6,539 bases of DNA from an uncultured Rothia sp. (GTDB lineage: Bacteria; Actinomycetota; Actinomycetes; Actinomycetales; Micrococcaceae), in assembly GCA_937935205.1 (NCBI GenBank), contig CALGXU010000274.1, positions 1-6,539 on the forward strand, written 5' to 3'. Shown here piece after piece: positions 6,321 through 6,539 of this stretch; within the stretch, counting starts at the first letter, position 1, and each line of letters begins with the position of its first letter. A program made the translations under genes and the position numbers. The notes under the pieces are model-generated. The model saw only the letters and a program-made list of their open reading frames with translations, was not told the DNA's origin and searched no databases.

Positions 6321-6539
6321 ATGCCCGGTACCGGTCAGGTGCGTGCAGCTTGAGGTTGTCACCTAGTGAGACGGCGGGAGCCTCAGAATGTGGCGCTAGG
6401 CACTGAAACCACCAGGAAAACAGGAAAAACTGCGCTGACTAGGTATAACCTTTCTCACCATTCAAGATATGAATATTTATGGGCGGGCTTTCATTCGGGC
6501 AATAAGCCATAATTAAGCCTGTGGGTGCGCCGCTAGGGG
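6321..6539. other. Non-coding region after the ABC operon
   Basis: No convincing gene on either strand. It contains a perfect 10-bp palindrome CCGGTACCGG (6325-6334), a TCAC-N3-GTGA inverted repeat (6359-6369) and a -10-like TATAAC (6444-6449) with no good -35. Two AAGCC repeats (6504-6508 and 6515-6519, 11 bp apart) can each pair with GGCTT at 6486-6490. The A+T-rich block around 6444-6480 suggests the upstream region of a rightward gene beyond the window, but no start codon with a ribosome binding site is visible. Confidence 0.5.

Noticed and set aside
6439..6510. Minus-strand 23-residue ORF near the right edge
   Set aside because: No ribosome binding site, no recognisable features, short enough for chance.

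Overview
The window looks like chromosomal DNA from an actinobacterium. G+C is clearly above half, codons strongly prefer C or G (with GGT and CGT) in the third position, and ribosome binding sites are strong AAGGAGG types. Protein style and genome texture suggest a Micrococcaceae member such as Rothia. That genus assignment is inference from general familiarity, not a database match.

Layout. (1) 1-1641: the 3' part of an MFS multidrug-type exporter of the 14-helix DHA2 (EmrB/QacA) family, entering from the left edge and followed by a long hairpin terminator (1681-1729). (2) 1642-2157: a 516-base intergenic region and the least ordinary part of the window. It holds a 21-bp-phased family of TKGGTTTA boxes, a pair of competing inverted repeats, a second intrinsic terminator (1937-1961) with no gene in front of it, a probable promoter (about 2024-2063), a GTGA-N6-TCAC CRP/GlxR-like site, and two further small palindromes just before the ABC genes. 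(3) 2158-6244: a three-gene, translationally coupled operon for a peptide-type (Dpp/Opp) ABC importer: permease 1, permease 2 and a fused two-domain ATPase. Stop and start codons overlap as ATGA and TAATG. A 17-bp perfect hairpin plus T6 terminator (6277-6320) ends the operon. (4) 6321-6539: non-coding sequence, probably the upstream region of the next gene.

How the genes work together. The two permeases would form the membrane channel, and the single polypeptide with two nucleotide-binding domains would drive it. The extracytoplasmic binding protein needed for import is not in the window, so it must be encoded elsewhere or shared. The MFS gene is a separate transcription unit in the same orientation with no evident functional link.

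No mobile element, CRISPR array, rRNA or tRNA was seen. I do not see an undescribed multi-gene system. The coding content is ordinary, and the observations worth following are the regulatory architecture at 1730-2157, the missing binding protein, and a TM1 Asp-to-Asn change in the MFS protein.
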